Shown: piece after piece, positions 34,588-42,850 of the stretch
How positions within the stretch are numbered: position 1 is the first letter of the stretch
Layout of the letters: the number at the start of each line of letters is the position of its first letter
NCBI GenBank assembly: GCA_964435475.1
Contig: CAYSZB010000015.1
Coordinates: 1 to 42,981, forward strand
Length of the DNA: 42,981 nucleotides
Direction of reading: 5' to 3'
Source of the DNA: CAYSZB01 sp964435475
GTDB taxonomy: Bacteria; Chloroflexota; Anaerolineae; Anaerolineales; Anaerolineaceae
Notes under the pieces: generated by a model
What the model saw: the letters and a program-made list of their open reading frames with translations, nothing else
What the model was told of the DNA's origin: nothing
Database searches by the model: none
Made by a program: the position numbers and the translations under genes

Positions 34588-35459
34588 CAAGAGAAATAAA
34601 AATTGGTAACCGCATGGTTGGTGATGGTCATCCCACTTATTTTATCGCCGAGATCGGCATCAACCATAATGGCGATATTGATGTGGCTAAAAAGTTGATC
34701 GATGCTGCCAAGCACGGCGGCGCGGATGCGGTCAAGTTTCAGAAACGTACCCCCGAATTGTGTGTGCCAGAACACCAGCGCAACCAGATGCGCGACACCC
34801 CCTGGGGATACATCACATACCTTGATTACCGCTATAAAGTGGAATTTGGCCAGGCTGAATATGCCGAAATTGACCGCTATTGCAAGCAGGTTGGTATCGA
34901 CTGGCTTGCCTCCTCCTGGGATATACCCTCATTGCATTTCATTGATGCTTTCAATCCCCCCTGTCATAAGGTGGCATCGGCCTTGTTGACCGATCATGAA
35001 CTGCTGCGCGCACTAAAGGAGACCGGTAAACCGATCATCCTTTCCACTGGCATGTCCACCATAGATGAGATAGAGGAAGCAGTAAAGATCACTGGTTTGG
35101 ATAACCTGGTCATTTGCCACACAACCAGCAGCTATCCCTGCCCGCCTGAAGAATTGAACCTGAATATGATCCGAACCCTCAAGGAGAAGTATCCCTGCCC
35201 GATCGGCTATTCGGGTCATGAGGTGGGATTGGTGCCATCAGCTGTGGCGGTGGCGCTGGGTGCTTGCCTGGTCGAAAGGCATATCACCCTTGACCGTGCC
35301 ATGTGGGGCAGCGATCAATCTGCTTCAGTGGAACCCTGGGGCGTTGAGCAACTCGTGAAGTATATCCGCGTGACCGAAAGGTCGCTGGGCGATGGTGTGA
35401 AACGCGTTTACCAGAGCGAGGAATCGTCCAAATCCAAAATGCGGCGATACAGCCTGTAG
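34584..35459 (+). CDS. NeuB-type nonulosonic acid synthase lacking the SAF domain (copy 2)
   Basis: The 291-residue TIM-barrel enzyme has YFIAEIGINHNGDIDVAKKL (about 17-36), GGADAVKFQ (about 43-51), VASALLTDHELL (about 132-143), STGMS (about 154-158), GYSGHEVG (about 211-218) and ERHITLDRAMWGSDQSAS (about 234-251). These are the usual PEP and metal site segments of NeuB/PseI. It ends right after the barrel: the C-terminal SAF domain that in characterised NeuB lends an arginine to the partner subunit is missing. It is coupled to the NeuA-HAD gene by ATGA. The sugar substrate cannot be told; KDN-like routes through a 9-phosphate would fit the fused phosphatase. Confidence 0.9.
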   Translation: MTREIKIGNRMVGDGHPTYFIAEIGINHNGDIDVAKKLIDAAKHGGADAVKFQKRTPELCVPEHQRNQMRDTPWGYITYLDYRYKVEFGQAEYAEIDRYCKQVGIDWLASSWDIPSLHFIDAFNPPCHKVASALLTDHELLRALKETGKPIILSTGMSTIDEIEEAVKITGLDNLVICHTTSSYPCPPEELNLNMIRTLKEKYPCPIGYSGHEVGLVPSAVAVALGACLVERHITLDRAMWGSDQSASVEPWGVEQLVKYIRVTERSLGDGVKRVYQSEESSKSKMRRYSL

Positions 35460-35467
35460 GTTAAGTC

Positions 35468-37096
35468 ATGAATCGTTTGTTTAGCTATCCAAAAAGGATA
35501 TGGAACCGGCTTTTACGCCGATGGAACAACCGGCAATTTGCACAAATGGCTAAAACCATAGCACAAAAGTCGGTTGTCAAGGAACAGCAGCCGGTTGTAT
35601 TTTTTGCAGCTTCCACCCGCCTCCAGGGGGTCAGCCTTAATGCGGCTTTCAACCTGCTCTCGGCCTGGTCTTTGCGCCTGCAGGGTGTGCCAGTGGTTCA
35701 TCTTGCCTGTGAGTGCGGGATGTCTTTATGTGTCCTGGGCACTAATAATCAGAACGAAAACGAACTTCCGCCCTGTAAAAAATGTATCAGTCAATCGCAT
35801 TTCCTTTCCCCGGGTGCAGATCTGCGCTGGTTAAAGTTTGAGCAGGATGAACAACTTGCCAGGCTTCTTGAGGGCATGACACTTGATGACCTGGTTCACC
35901 TGATCTACCAGAAGGTCCCATTGGGTGAGCTGGTATTGCCTTCAGCCCGCTGGATCCTACGCCGGCACCACTTGATTGATGATCAACGCACCATTGCCAT
36001 TTATAAGCACTACATTTTATCTGCCTGGAGCCTGAGAAAAGAAATGGAAAGGCTGTTAAAAGAGATCAATCCGCGCAGCCTGGTCGTTTTCAACGGCATG
36101 TTCTACCCCGAGGCCACCGCCAGGTGGGTGGCTGAGCAATTAAACATTCCATCCATCAGCCATGAGGTAGGGATCGCCCCCAACAGCGCTTTCTTTACCA
36201 CCGGTTCGGCAACTGCCTACCCTGTGGACATCCCGGATGATTTTCAACTCACCATCAAGGAAAATAAGGTCCTCGATGAATACCTCAGCAAACGCTTCAA
36301 AGGCAATTTCAGCATGGCGGGTGTCAAGTTCTGGCCCCAGATGAGCAAATTGGACGAAAAATTTATTGAGTTTACAAAGAAATTCAGGCAGATCGTACCG
36401 GTGTTTACCAACGTGATCTTCGATACCAGTCAACCACATGCCAATGTGGTTTTCCCCCACATGTTCTCCTGGCTGGATGAGGTCCTGGATATTGCCTCAA
36501 ACCACCTGGATACATTGTTCATCATCCGTGCCCACCCGGACGAATCGCGCCCCGGTAAAGCCAGCCGGGAAAGCGTTGCGGAGTGGGTGAAAGAGCGCAA
36601 TGTGGGATCGCTCCCGAATGTCGTTTTTGTTGGCCCGGAACAGTATTTTAGTTCTTATGAAATGATACAACGGGCAAAGTTCATCATGATCTATAACTCG
36701 ACCATTGGCCTTGAGGCGTCCATCATGGGAGCGGCGGTCTTGTGCGCCGGCAAGGCTCGTTTCACCCAGTTGGATACGGTCTTTTTCCCGCGCAATACCA
36801 CTTCTTTCCGCATGCAAGCTGAGTCTTTCCTGAATGCAGAAAAGATCTACATCCCGGCATCCCACCAGGAAAATGCCAGGCGCTTTCTTTACTACCAGAT
36901 TTACCGAACATCCCTGCCTTTTGACCGTTTCCTGCAGCCTGATGGCATCTGGAATGGCTATGTAAAACTCAAGCGTTTTCCCTGGCAGGCACTTTTGCCG
37001 GAGATCTCGCCCACCATGCATGCCATCAGCAAGGGCATTTTAGAAAATGGTGATTTTATGTTACCGACAGAGACACCTGAAATTAGGAGCAATTGA
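35468..37096 (+). CDS. Capsule-polysaccharide-synthesis-like GT-B protein with cysteine cluster (copy 2)
   Basis: The 542-residue protein shares layout with the 20280-21872 product: an N-terminal half, then FIIRAHPDESRPG (about 352-364) and MIYNSTIGLEASIMGAAVLC (about 405-424) of the Capsule_synth type. It differs in a cysteine-rich segment near the N-terminus, ACECGMSLC (about 78-86) and PPCKKC (about 99-104), that could bind zinc. It is probably a glycosyltransferase that uses an activated acidic sugar, by analogy with KpsC/KpsS; function is inferred. The stop overlaps the next gene (TGATG). Confidence 0.7.
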   Translation: MNRLFSYPKRIWNRLLRRWNNRQFAQMAKTIAQKSVVKEQQPVVFFAASTRLQGVSLNAAFNLLSAWSLRLQGVPVVHLACECGMSLCVLGTNNQNENELPPCKKCISQSHFLSPGADLRWLKFEQDEQLARLLEGMTLDDLVHLIYQKVPLGELVLPSARWILRRHHLIDDQRTIAIYKHYILSAWSLRKEMERLLKEINPRSLVVFNGMFYPEATARWVAEQLNIPSISHEVGIAPNSAFFTTGSATAYPVDIPDDFQLTIKENKVLDEYLSKRFKGNFSMAGVKFWPQMSKLDEKFIEFTKKFRQIVPVFTNVIFDTSQPHANVVFPHMFSWLDEVLDIASNHLDTLFIIRAHPDESRPGKASRESVAEWVKERNVGSLPNVVFVGPEQYFSSYEMIQRAKFIMIYNSTIGLEASIMGAAVLCAGKARFTQLDTVFFPRNTTSFRMQAESFLNAEKIYIPASHQENARRFLYYQIYRTSLPFDRFLQPDGIWNGYVKLKRFPWQALLPEISPTMHAISKGILENGDFMLPTETPEIRSN

Positions 37097-37773
37097 TGAA
37101 TATCGAAAAAATTGTCGCGTTAATACCCATGCGCCATGATTCGGTCCGGGTACCTGGTAAGAATTACCGGGTGATGGCGGGAAAACCTTTATACCAGCAC
37201 ATCATCGAAACCCTGCTCTCTTGTCCCGAGATCGACCAGGTGGTTGTCGACACTGACAGCCCGCTGATCCTGGAAGGTTTGCAGAAGGACTTTCCCCAGG
37301 TGACGTGCCTGATACGCCCCGAACATCTGCGCGCCGATACCATCCCGACCAATGAGATCCTGATGCATGATACCACCCAGGTGCCTGCTGATCTGTATTT
37401 GCAGACACACAGCACCAATCCCCTGTTAAAGGCTGCAACCATCTCACGTGCCATCCAGGCTTTGTTGAAAGAGTATCCAGCCTATGATTCCCTGTTTGGC
37501 GTCACCCGCCTGCAGACCAGGTTGTGGGACCAGTTGGGGCGGGCGGTCAATCACAACCCGGCGGTCCTTCTAAGAACACAGGACCTGCCGCCGATCTTTG
37601 AAGAAAATTCCTGCATCTATCTCTTTACCCGTGAGACGCTGGTCCAGAAGCGCAATCGCCTTGGCGACCGTCCCATGCTCTTTGAGATAGATCGGGCGGA
37701 AGCCTGGGATATCGACGAGGAAATTGATTTCACCATTGCAGACCTGCTGCTAAAGCAGCGCAACAAGGTCTGA
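37096..37773 (+). CDS. CMP-N-acetylneuraminate cytidylyltransferase-like protein
   Basis: From ATG 37096, six nt after AGGAG, the protein has 225 residues. The nucleotide loop reads ALIPMRHDSVRVPGKNYR (about 8-25), a variant of the NeuA motif; LQTHSTNPLLK (about 98-108) replaces the common LQPTSPLR. A C-terminal WDIDEEIDFTIAD (about 206-218) keeps the metal-binding aspartates of the family. It would couple a second ulosonic acid to CMP. It overlaps the stop of the preceding gene by one base, and is followed by a dehydrogenase with a TTG start. Confidence 0.88.
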   Translation: MNIEKIVALIPMRHDSVRVPGKNYRVMAGKPLYQHIIETLLSCPEIDQVVVDTDSPLILEGLQKDFPQVTCLIRPEHLRADTIPTNEILMHDTTQVPADLYLQTHSTNPLLKAATISRAIQALLKEYPAYDSLFGVTRLQTRLWDQLGRAVNHNPAVLLRTQDLPPIFEENSCIYLFTRETLVQKRNRLGDRPMLFEIDRAEAWDIDEEIDFTIADLLLKQRNKV

Positions 37774-37785
37774 ACGGAGGTTGGC

Positions 37786-38763
37786 TTGAAGAAAACAGTG
37801 CTGGTATCCGCTCCTTACATGCTGGCGATCCTGGATCGCTTTGAGCCTGTCTTGAAAGACCTGGGCTTTGAGTTGATCATTCCTAAAGTAAATGAGCGGC
37901 TTTCTGAAGAGGAGATCATGCCCTATGCCGGACAGTTTGATGGTGCACTTTGTGGCGACGACCGCTACAGCGCCGCTGTTATTAAAGCCTGCACCCCGCG
38001 CTTGAAGGTCATCTCGAAGTGGGGCACAGGTATCGATTCCATCGATCAGCAGGCAGCAAAAGAATTTGGCGTAATGGTTGGCAATACGCCCAATGCATTC
38101 ACCATACCGGTTGCGGAAAGTGTGCTTGGCTACATGTTGAATTTTGTCCGCCTTTTACCCTGGTTGGATGATGAAATGCGGGATGGACAGTGGAACAAAT
38201 CGATCGCCAGAACGCTCAGTGAATGCACGCTGGGGGTGATCGGGGTGGGCAATGTGGGCAAGGCTGTCCTGCGGCGGGCAAGGGCATTCGGTATGAAATT
38301 ACTGGGTAATGACATAGTCGAAATAGCCCCGGATTTTTTGGTTGAGTATGGCGTTGAAATGACCAGCCTCGAAGACCTGATGCGGCGGTCTGATTTCATC
38401 AGTGTCAACTGCACACTAAATCCTACCAGCTACCACCTGATTAATGCGCATAGCCTGGGTTTCTGCAAGCCGGGAGCTGTGATCATCAATGCCGCGCGTG
38501 GACCTGTGGTGGATGAAAAGGACCTGGTCAGTGCTTTGATTAATAAGCAGATCGCCGGTGCGGCATTGGATGTCTTTGAGACTGAGCCATTACCCGCAGA
38601 CAGTCCATTACTCAAAATGAAGAATGTGATGCTAGCTCCGCATAACTCCAATTCCAGCCCGTTTTATTGGGAACGCGTACACTGGAATACAATCCGCAAC
38701 CTGCTCATCGGATTGGATACGGATCCGGCTTTGCTGGACAGGTATCAGAAGGCTGATAATTGA
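37786..38763 (+). CDS. D-isomer-specific 2-hydroxyacid dehydrogenase
   Basis: The 325-residue enzyme has the NAD loop GVIGVGNVGKAVLRRA (about 147-162) and the catalytic triad positions: arginine in NAARGPVVDE (about 239-248), glutamate in DVFETEPLP (about 264-272) and histidine in LAPHNSNSS (about 284-292). This is the family of phosphoglycerate, lactate and erythronate dehydrogenases. Translation starts at TTG 37786, five nt after CGGAGG. In this cluster it could oxidise a sugar acid or remove an ulosonic acid by-product; the substrate is unknown. Confidence 0.88.
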   Translation: MKKTVLVSAPYMLAILDRFEPVLKDLGFELIIPKVNERLSEEEIMPYAGQFDGALCGDDRYSAAVIKACTPRLKVISKWGTGIDSIDQQAAKEFGVMVGNTPNAFTIPVAESVLGYMLNFVRLLPWLDDEMRDGQWNKSIARTLSECTLGVIGVGNVGKAVLRRARAFGMKLLGNDIVEIAPDFLVEYGVEMTSLEDLMRRSDFISVNCTLNPTSYHLINAHSLGFCKPGAVIINAARGPVVDEKDLVSALINKQIAGAALDVFETEPLPADSPLLKMKNVMLAPHNSNSSPFYWERVHWNTIRNLLIGLDTDPALLDRYQKADN

Positions 38764-38774
38764 AAGAGGACAAT

Positions 38775-39509
38775 ATGCAACAGCACAAATATGTTCTGAT
38801 CACCGGGGCTGCCGGGGGAGTGGGGCAGGCGACGGTTAACCTATTTACTGAGAAAGGCTGGCAGGTCATCGGGGTTGACCGGTCTGGTTTTCCCGGGCAG
38901 TTCCCCGAAAGCGGTTTCTTTGTCCAGGCAGACATTGCCGACCCGGTGCAGCTGGAAGAAATCTACTCACAGGTAAGCCAATTCACCGATACCCTGGATG
39001 CGGTGGTCAATAACGCGGCGATCCAGGTCGTCAAACCACTCCTGGAAACCACAGCCGAAGAATGGGATGCGGTGATGGCGTCCAACCTGCGCTCGGTTTT
39101 CCTGGGGGCAAAGCTGGCCTATCCACTTCTCAAGAACCGTGGTGGTGGAGCGATCGTCAATGTTTCCTCGGTCCATGCCGTTGCCACATCTCCCAATGTC
39201 AGCAGTTATGCCGCCAGCAAGGGCGGGTTATTGGCGCTGACCCGTTCCATGGCGATCGAATTTGCCAGCGACCATATCCGCGTCAATGCCATCCTGCCGG
39301 GGGCGGTCAACACCCCCATGCTTTCCGCTCATCTTGACGAGGCTGGTCGGGAGAGACTTGCTTCCAAGACGGTCAATGGACGCATTGCTGAACCATCTGA
39401 AATTGCCCATACCATTTACTTCCTGGCGGATGAAGAGCAGTCCTCGTTCATGACCGGGCAATCCATCCTGGTCGACGGTGGGGCGACTGCCAAGTTAAGC
39501 ACGGAATAA
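38775..39509 (+). CDS. Short-chain dehydrogenase/reductase (copy 2)
   Basis: From ATG 38775 the classical SDR has 244 residues, with TGAAGGVGQ (about 11-19), VNNAAIQ (about 78-84), SSVHAVATS (about 129-137) and catalytic YAASKGG (about 142-148). The C-terminal TGQSILVDGGATA is usual. Like copy 1 it probably reduces or oxidises a sugar intermediate. A TTG start at 38760 in the same frame would overlap the preceding stop but has no better ribosome binding site. AAAGAGG lies nine nt before ATG 38775. Confidence 0.88.
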   Translation: MQQHKYVLITGAAGGVGQATVNLFTEKGWQVIGVDRSGFPGQFPESGFFVQADIADPVQLEEIYSQVSQFTDTLDAVVNNAAIQVVKPLLETTAEEWDAVMASNLRSVFLGAKLAYPLLKNRGGGAIVNVSSVHAVATSPNVSSYAASKGGLLALTRSMAIEFASDHIRVNAILPGAVNTPMLSAHLDEAGRERLASKTVNGRIAEPSEIAHTIYFLADEEQSSFMTGQSILVDGGATAKLSTE

Positions 39510-39510
39510 C

Positions 39511-40323
39511 ATGAGCATCAGAACAACAGTCAAAAAGGTACTTTCACCAAATCTGCGCAGCAAGATCGGTAGCGTTTATGATTCAATCTTGAGGTTACCC
39601 GAACTGCCGGCGGCCTACTTGCATCCCTGGCGACGGGAATCGATCAAGAAACTGGCATTGCTGAAAGACTCGCACAAAGGTGAGCGCTGTTTCCTGATCG
39701 GTAACGGTCCCAGCCTGAAGATCACCGACCTGACCAAACTCAATGGTGAATTTACCTTTGGTTTCAACCGCATTTTTTTGGCAGCGGAGGAACTGGGTTT
39801 TGTACCTTCCTGCCTGGTGTCGATCAATGACCTGGTGATCGAACAATCGGCAGCAGAGCTGCAGGCGCTAAAAATGCCCAAGTTCTTTGCCTGGCGCTCA
39901 CATCACCGCTTGCAAATGACACCAGAAACCCATTTTCTTTACACCAGTTACACTGGTCCCCGCTTTTCGACCGACGTGACCGGTCGCGTGTGGGAGGGTG
40001 CCACGGTCACCAATGTAGCTCTCCAATTAGCATTTCACATGGGTTTTACCCGTGTGATCCTTATCGGTGTGGATCACTCATTTGCTTCCAAGGGTATGCC
40101 CAATACCACTGTGGTATCCACCGGGGAGGACCCCAACCATTTTTCAGGTGCCTATTTTGGTAAAGGCTTCCGCTGGCAGTTGCCGGACCTGGAAACCTCC
40201 GAGATCGGCTACCGCATGGCGCGCCGGGCCTATGAGACCGCTGGCAGGTCGGTTGTGGATGCCACCATTGGTGGCAAACTGGATATCTTTCCCAAGGTTT
40301 CATACGACAACCTGTTTGGATAG
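39511..40323 (+). CDS. Maf/MptE-like domain protein, candidate nonulosonic acid transferase
   Basis: The 270-residue protein has CFLIGNGPSLKITDLTKL (about 60-77), FGFNRIFLA (about 83-91), VALQLAFHMGFTRVILIGVDHSF (read in parts, about 169-191) and DPNHFSGAYFGKG (about 207-219). The family (MptE-like/MAF_flag10, formerly DUF115) contains the Maf flagellin transferases of pseudaminic and legionaminic acid. Its motif GNGPSLK followed by a D, an L and an FxxxN resembles the CMP-binding motif of GT42 sialyltransferases such as Cst-II; histidine H210 could play the base. Here it is stand-alone, soluble, and directly follows the ulosonic acid genes, which supports a transfer role. An archaeal-type pterin kinase role (MptE) is the alternative but nothing in the context favours it. 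Confidence 0.75.
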   Translation: MSIRTTVKKVLSPNLRSKIGSVYDSILRLPELPAAYLHPWRRESIKKLALLKDSHKGERCFLIGNGPSLKITDLTKLNGEFTFGFNRIFLAAEELGFVPSCLVSINDLVIEQSAAELQALKMPKFFAWRSHHRLQMTPETHFLYTSYTGPRFSTDVTGRVWEGATVTNVALQLAFHMGFTRVILIGVDHSFASKGMPNTTVVSTGEDPNHFSGAYFGKGFRWQLPDLETSEIGYRMARRAYETAGRSVVDATIGGKLDIFPKVSYDNLFG

Positions 40324-40326
40324 TCA

Positions 40327-41277
40327 ATGAGCCATTACCCGCTGGTCTCGATCATCACGCCATCATTCAATCAATCAGCCTACCTTGAAAGGACGATTTG
40401 CTCGGTCCTTGATCAGGATTATCCCAACCTTGAATACTGGGTGATCGATGGCGGATCAACAGATGACAGCCTGGAGATCATCAAAAAATATGAACACCGG
40501 TTGGCGGGATGGGTGTCCGAGAAAGACCGGGGCCAGGCGGATGCCATCAACAAGGGGTTTGCGAAAGCCAATGGGGAGATCATTGCCTGGTTGAACTCGG
40601 ATGATCTCTATCGCCCGGGTGCCATCCGTTCTGCTGTACAAACCCTGCAAAATAATCCACAGTGTGGGTTTGTCTTCAGCGATGTCGATTCCATCGATCC
40701 CGAAGATAAGGTGTTCAACCGCATGGCATATGGAGATTGGAGTTTATCAGACCTGATGACCTTTCATATCATTGGCCAATCAGCGGTTTTCATGCGCCGT
40801 GACACCCTGAACCAAGCAGGTTGCCTCGACCTTGACTATCATTATTTATTGGATCACCACCTCTGGTTACGCATGGGGTTGATTGCCGGCATGAAATATG
40901 TTCCCGGGCAGGTCTGGGCAGCAGCCCGCATTCACCCGGGTGCCAAAAATGTGGTAAACACACAGGCTTTTGGAGAAGAGGCTTACCGCCTGGTGAGCTG
41001 GATGGGGTCAGACCCGCGTTTTGAGCCTTATTTCCAGAAGTCGAGGCGAAGGATCATGGCTGGCGCACACAGGTTGAATGCTTTCTACCTCCTGGACGGA
41101 AATTATGCCAGATTAGCTTTAAAAGCCTATGGGAAGGGCTTTCGGCAGCATCCCCCAACCGTGCTCAAAGATTGGCGGCGGATCCTTTTTGCTCTTCTGA
41201 GTCCATTGGGCTTGAAAGGTTTGAAGAACAGGTACCTGGAACGCAGGAGATCACACTTTGAGGGAGAGAGATCATGA
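40327..41277 (+). CDS. Glycosyltransferase family 2 protein
   Basis: The 316-residue GT-A enzyme has VSIITPSFNQSAYLERTI (about 7-24), VIDGGSTDDSLEII (about 39-52), EKDRGQADAINKGF (about 65-78) and IAWLNSDDLYRPGA (about 85-98), with the SDD metal site. The C-terminal half has the WLRMGLIAG loop. Donor and acceptor are unknown. It begins three nt after the previous stop and overlaps the next gene by ATGA. Confidence 0.93.
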   Translation: MSHYPLVSIITPSFNQSAYLERTICSVLDQDYPNLEYWVIDGGSTDDSLEIIKKYEHRLAGWVSEKDRGQADAINKGFAKANGEIIAWLNSDDLYRPGAIRSAVQTLQNNPQCGFVFSDVDSIDPEDKVFNRMAYGDWSLSDLMTFHIIGQSAVFMRRDTLNQAGCLDLDYHYLLDHHLWLRMGLIAGMKYVPGQVWAAARIHPGAKNVVNTQAFGEEAYRLVSWMGSDPRFEPYFQKSRRRIMAGAHRLNAFYLLDGNYARLALKAYGKGFRQHPPTVLKDWRRILFALLSPLGLKGLKNRYLERRRSHFEGERS

Positions 41278-42818
41278 CATCCCAAACGACGAGTAACCAG
41301 GGTAAGAAAAACAGCGGCTTGACCTGGTGGACCTGGATAATGTTCATTGTTATCATGTTCTTTGGCATCGTGGGACGGTTCTATGATCTGAGTGATGCCC
41401 CGCTGGATTTTCACCCGACCCGGCAATTGCGCTCCATGTTGATCGCCCGCGGCATGTATTATCGCACGCTGGATGATGTGTCCCCGGAAAAACAGCAAAT
41501 AGCGATCAACCAGATGAATGCTGAAGGCCAGATCGAACCACCCATCATGGAGCAGTTGACAGCATGGGGATATAAGCTGGTTGGCTCGGATGACTTGCGC
41601 GTTCCACGGGTGATATCGATTTTCTTCTGGATCCTGGGTGGGGTGGGTCTCTTCTTGCTCTTGAAAAAAATGATCAGCGAGTGGCAGGCAGCCATTGTTG
41701 GTTTGGCTTACTTCATGGTCCTGCCCTATGCGCTGTATGCCAGTCGCTCTTTTCAACCCGAACCCCTTCTGACCGCCTCGATCATCTGGGCGTGGTGGGG
41801 CATGCTTAAGTGGTCAGAGAAAAAGAACTGGCAATGGACGATCATTTCAGGGCTGTTGGCGGGTTTTGCGATCTTTGTAAAATCCCCGGCATTGTTCTTT
41901 ATTATTCCGGCCTGGTTGGGATTGATCCTGGCTGAACCGGGCTTGGTCAAAGCCTTGCGGACTCCAAAGGTATGGATCATTGTTCTCCTTACCATCCTTC
42001 CATATGCCATCTACCACATCTACGGCATGTATATTGATGGCTTTTTGCAGGGGCAGATGAGCCTGCGCTTTTTCCCGGACCTCTGGAAGGATCCATTCCA
42101 TTACCTTTCCTGGGAACGCATGCTCGCCTCAACCCTGGGCATCGAGTTTTTCCTGGCAGGTTTGGTCGGGATCGTACTTATCAGGCAAAAACAGTTCAGG
42201 ATCATGTTCCTGGGCGTGTGGCTGGGCTGTTTCTTGTATGGCATGACCTTTTCTTATCATATCGTTACCCATGATTATTACCAGGTGCCCTTCGTGCCGG
42301 CGGTTGCCGTGGGGCTGGCAGCCCTGGCAGGTGCGATCTTCAATAAGATACCCGGTAAAAAGAGTCTTTTCTATGGCACCCTCACAGTCGTAATGTTGTT
42401 CTGGATGGCAGTGAATTTCTGGGATGCCCGCATGACCTTAAAGCATGCCCGCTACCAGGACGAGCCGAAGTTTTGGGCATCTCTTGGTGAAAAACTGGGG
42501 GATCGCTCTGTGGTCTCGCTGACAGAGGATTATGGCACCAGGCTGTCATATTGGGGTTGGAAACCAACCACCAACTGGATGTCCATGGGGGATATCATTT
42601 ACCGCCAACTGGGCGGACAGGAAGTGGATACCAGGTCGCTTTTGCTACAAGCGGTTGAGGGCAAAGACCTTTTCCTGGTGACCGATTTTGAGGAGTTGGA
42701 ACGACAGGTGGAAGTGAAAGATTGGCTTTACCAGAATTACGCGGTCATGGATCAATCGGAGCGGTACCTGGTCTTTGATCTTAATCATCCCTTACAGATA
42801 CAGGATGTGAACCCCTGA
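41274..42818 (+). CDS. GT-C membrane glycosyltransferase (PMT/ArnT-like)
   Basis: The 514-residue protein has about 10 membrane segments. The first loop holds DAPLDFHPTRQLRSMLIARG (about 38-57) with acidic residues expected in a GT-C active site, and the next has QIEPPIMEQLTAWGYKLVG. A C-terminal soluble part (about 385-510) follows. GT-C enzymes of the PMT group transfer sugar from polyprenyl phosphate to lipid or protein outside the membrane. It closes the plus-strand block; no terminator is evident in the following 33 nt, only a weak ACCC/GGGT hairpin without a T-run. Confidence 0.82.
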   Translation: MTSQTTSNQGKKNSGLTWWTWIMFIVIMFFGIVGRFYDLSDAPLDFHPTRQLRSMLIARGMYYRTLDDVSPEKQQIAINQMNAEGQIEPPIMEQLTAWGYKLVGSDDLRVPRVISIFFWILGGVGLFLLLKKMISEWQAAIVGLAYFMVLPYALYASRSFQPEPLLTASIIWAWWGMLKWSEKKNWQWTIISGLLAGFAIFVKSPALFFIIPAWLGLILAEPGLVKALRTPKVWIIVLLTILPYAIYHIYGMYIDGFLQGQMSLRFFPDLWKDPFHYLSWERMLASTLGIEFFLAGLVGIVLIRQKQFRIMFLGVWLGCFLYGMTFSYHIVTHDYYQVPFVPAVAVGLAALAGAIFNKIPGKKSLFYGTLTVVMLFWMAVNFWDARMTLKHARYQDEPKFWASLGEKLGDRSVVSLTEDYGTRLSYWGWKPTTNWMSMGDIIYRQLGGQEVDTRSLLLQAVEGKDLFLVTDFEELERQVEVKDWLYQNYAVMDQSERYLVFDLNHPLQIQDVNP

Positions 42819-42850
42819 CACCCGATATGGGTTAGGTGCTTGGGGAAACA

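Noticed and set aside
41127..41756. 209-codon minus-strand frame across the GT2 and GT-C junction
   Set aside because: It spans two genes joined by an ATGA overlap on the other strand, which argues strongly for the plus-strand genes.
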